The notes beneath the pieces were generated by a model, which was given only the letters and a program-made list of their open reading frames with translations, made no database searches and was not told the origin of the DNA. This document shows, piece after piece, positions 37,373-64,000 of a stretch of DNA of 64,000 bases. This stretch comes from Glandiceps talaboti (taxonomy: Eukaryota > Hemichordata > Enteropneusta > Spengelidae): positions 24,277,181-24,341,180 of the forward strand of contig NC_135552.1 of assembly GCF_964340395.1 (NCBI RefSeq), read 5' to 3'. Within the stretch, counting starts at the first letter, position 1, and each line of letters starts with the position of its first letter. The translations under genes and the position numbers were made by a program.

Positions 37373-37506
37373 TACTCTAATTGTATATTACTCAAACGAA
37401 CATTTTAATACCAGTCACTTTTGAAGCGAGAGCTGGGTGATACGGCCGAGAACAGTGGACAAAGTTTTCAGAACACGGCCGATACAGAGCATGCCTAGCA
37501 GAAGAA

Positions 37507-63786
<26,280 letters not shown>

Positions 63787-64000
63787 GTAAGTATTATTCG
63801 ACTGACTGAGGGCGTCCTATGTGGACCATTACAGTGGCGGTTGTTGTAGTCGCGCAAATGGGACATGAAACAGAAAATAGTCGTCAAGCTCGTTGACAAA
63901 TACTACCATCACAGCTGATTTGAAAGCTTTGTAGGAATAATTTACTATGTTTCGCAACCTCTTCCAATGCCATTCTCGTAAGCTATGTCAAGGATAATGC
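63787..64000. other. Intron after SSPO-like exon 32, truncated by window end
   Basis: Begins with GTAAGT and shows no further exon before base 64000. Confidence 0.7.

Larger units (their letters stand above)
34935..37506. other. Intergenic region upstream of the SCO-spondin-like gene
   Basis: Contains an imperfect hairpin at 35533-35582 (TGGGGACTGGCC...GGTCAGTCCCCA), a SINE-like copy on the minus strand (36500-36665), a short (TTTG)n and possible promoter boxes near 37.3 kb. No gene is supported. Confidence 0.5.

Overview
This is eukaryotic, intron-rich genomic DNA from an animal. It carries parts of three spliced protein genes in AT-rich sequence full of microsatellites, minisatellites and short interspersed repeats. 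I reconstructed exons by eye from splice sites, reading phase and protein-family motifs; no search was run. Consistent GT-AG junctions, short domain exons, one GRB7/10/14-type gene and a SCO-spondin-type gene suggest an invertebrate bilaterian, possibly an invertebrate deuterostome (hemichordate or cephalochordate grade). That placement is an inference.

Region 1 (left edge to about 27.1 kb, minus strand): the 5' seven coding exons of a GRB7/GRB10/GRB14-family adaptor. They encode a start methionine, a proline-rich SH3-ligand segment, a complete Ras-associating (RA) domain and the first strands of a PH domain. The rest of PH, the BPS region and SH2 should lie beyond base 1. Introns are 1.6 to 6.4 kb and carry SINE-like and other interspersed repeats.

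Region 2 (27.1-31.8 kb): 5' flank shared by two head-to-head genes. It holds a composite interspersed repeat with a long (CA)n tail and a CpG-richer stretch near 30.6-31.1 kb.

Region 3 (31.8-34.9 kb, plus strand): a small gene encoding a type II membrane anchor followed by the C-terminal half of a fibrinogen-related domain. The exons for the N-terminal half of that domain are not visible, so the gene is incomplete, decayed or mis-assembled.

Region 4 (37.5 kb to right edge, plus strand): the first 32 coding exons (about 1604 codons) of a large secreted SCO-spondin-like glycoprotein. The order is signal peptide, EMI, EGF, three VWD-C8-TIL assemblies, then seven LDL-receptor class A repeats. 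It continues past the right edge. One intron uses a GC donor. Introns contain a palindromic MITE family (three copies in the window), a second MITE with terminal inverted repeats of about 30 bp, a truncated LINE reverse-transcriptase remnant, a minisatellite with a 40-bp unit spanning about 850 bp, and many microsatellites, several starting within 20 bp of a splice donor.

I saw no tRNA or rRNA genes, CRISPR arrays or operon-like structure. The genes do not obviously work together: one is an intracellular signalling adaptor, one a membrane lectin-like protein, and one a giant extracellular matrix or Reissner-fibre-type protein.
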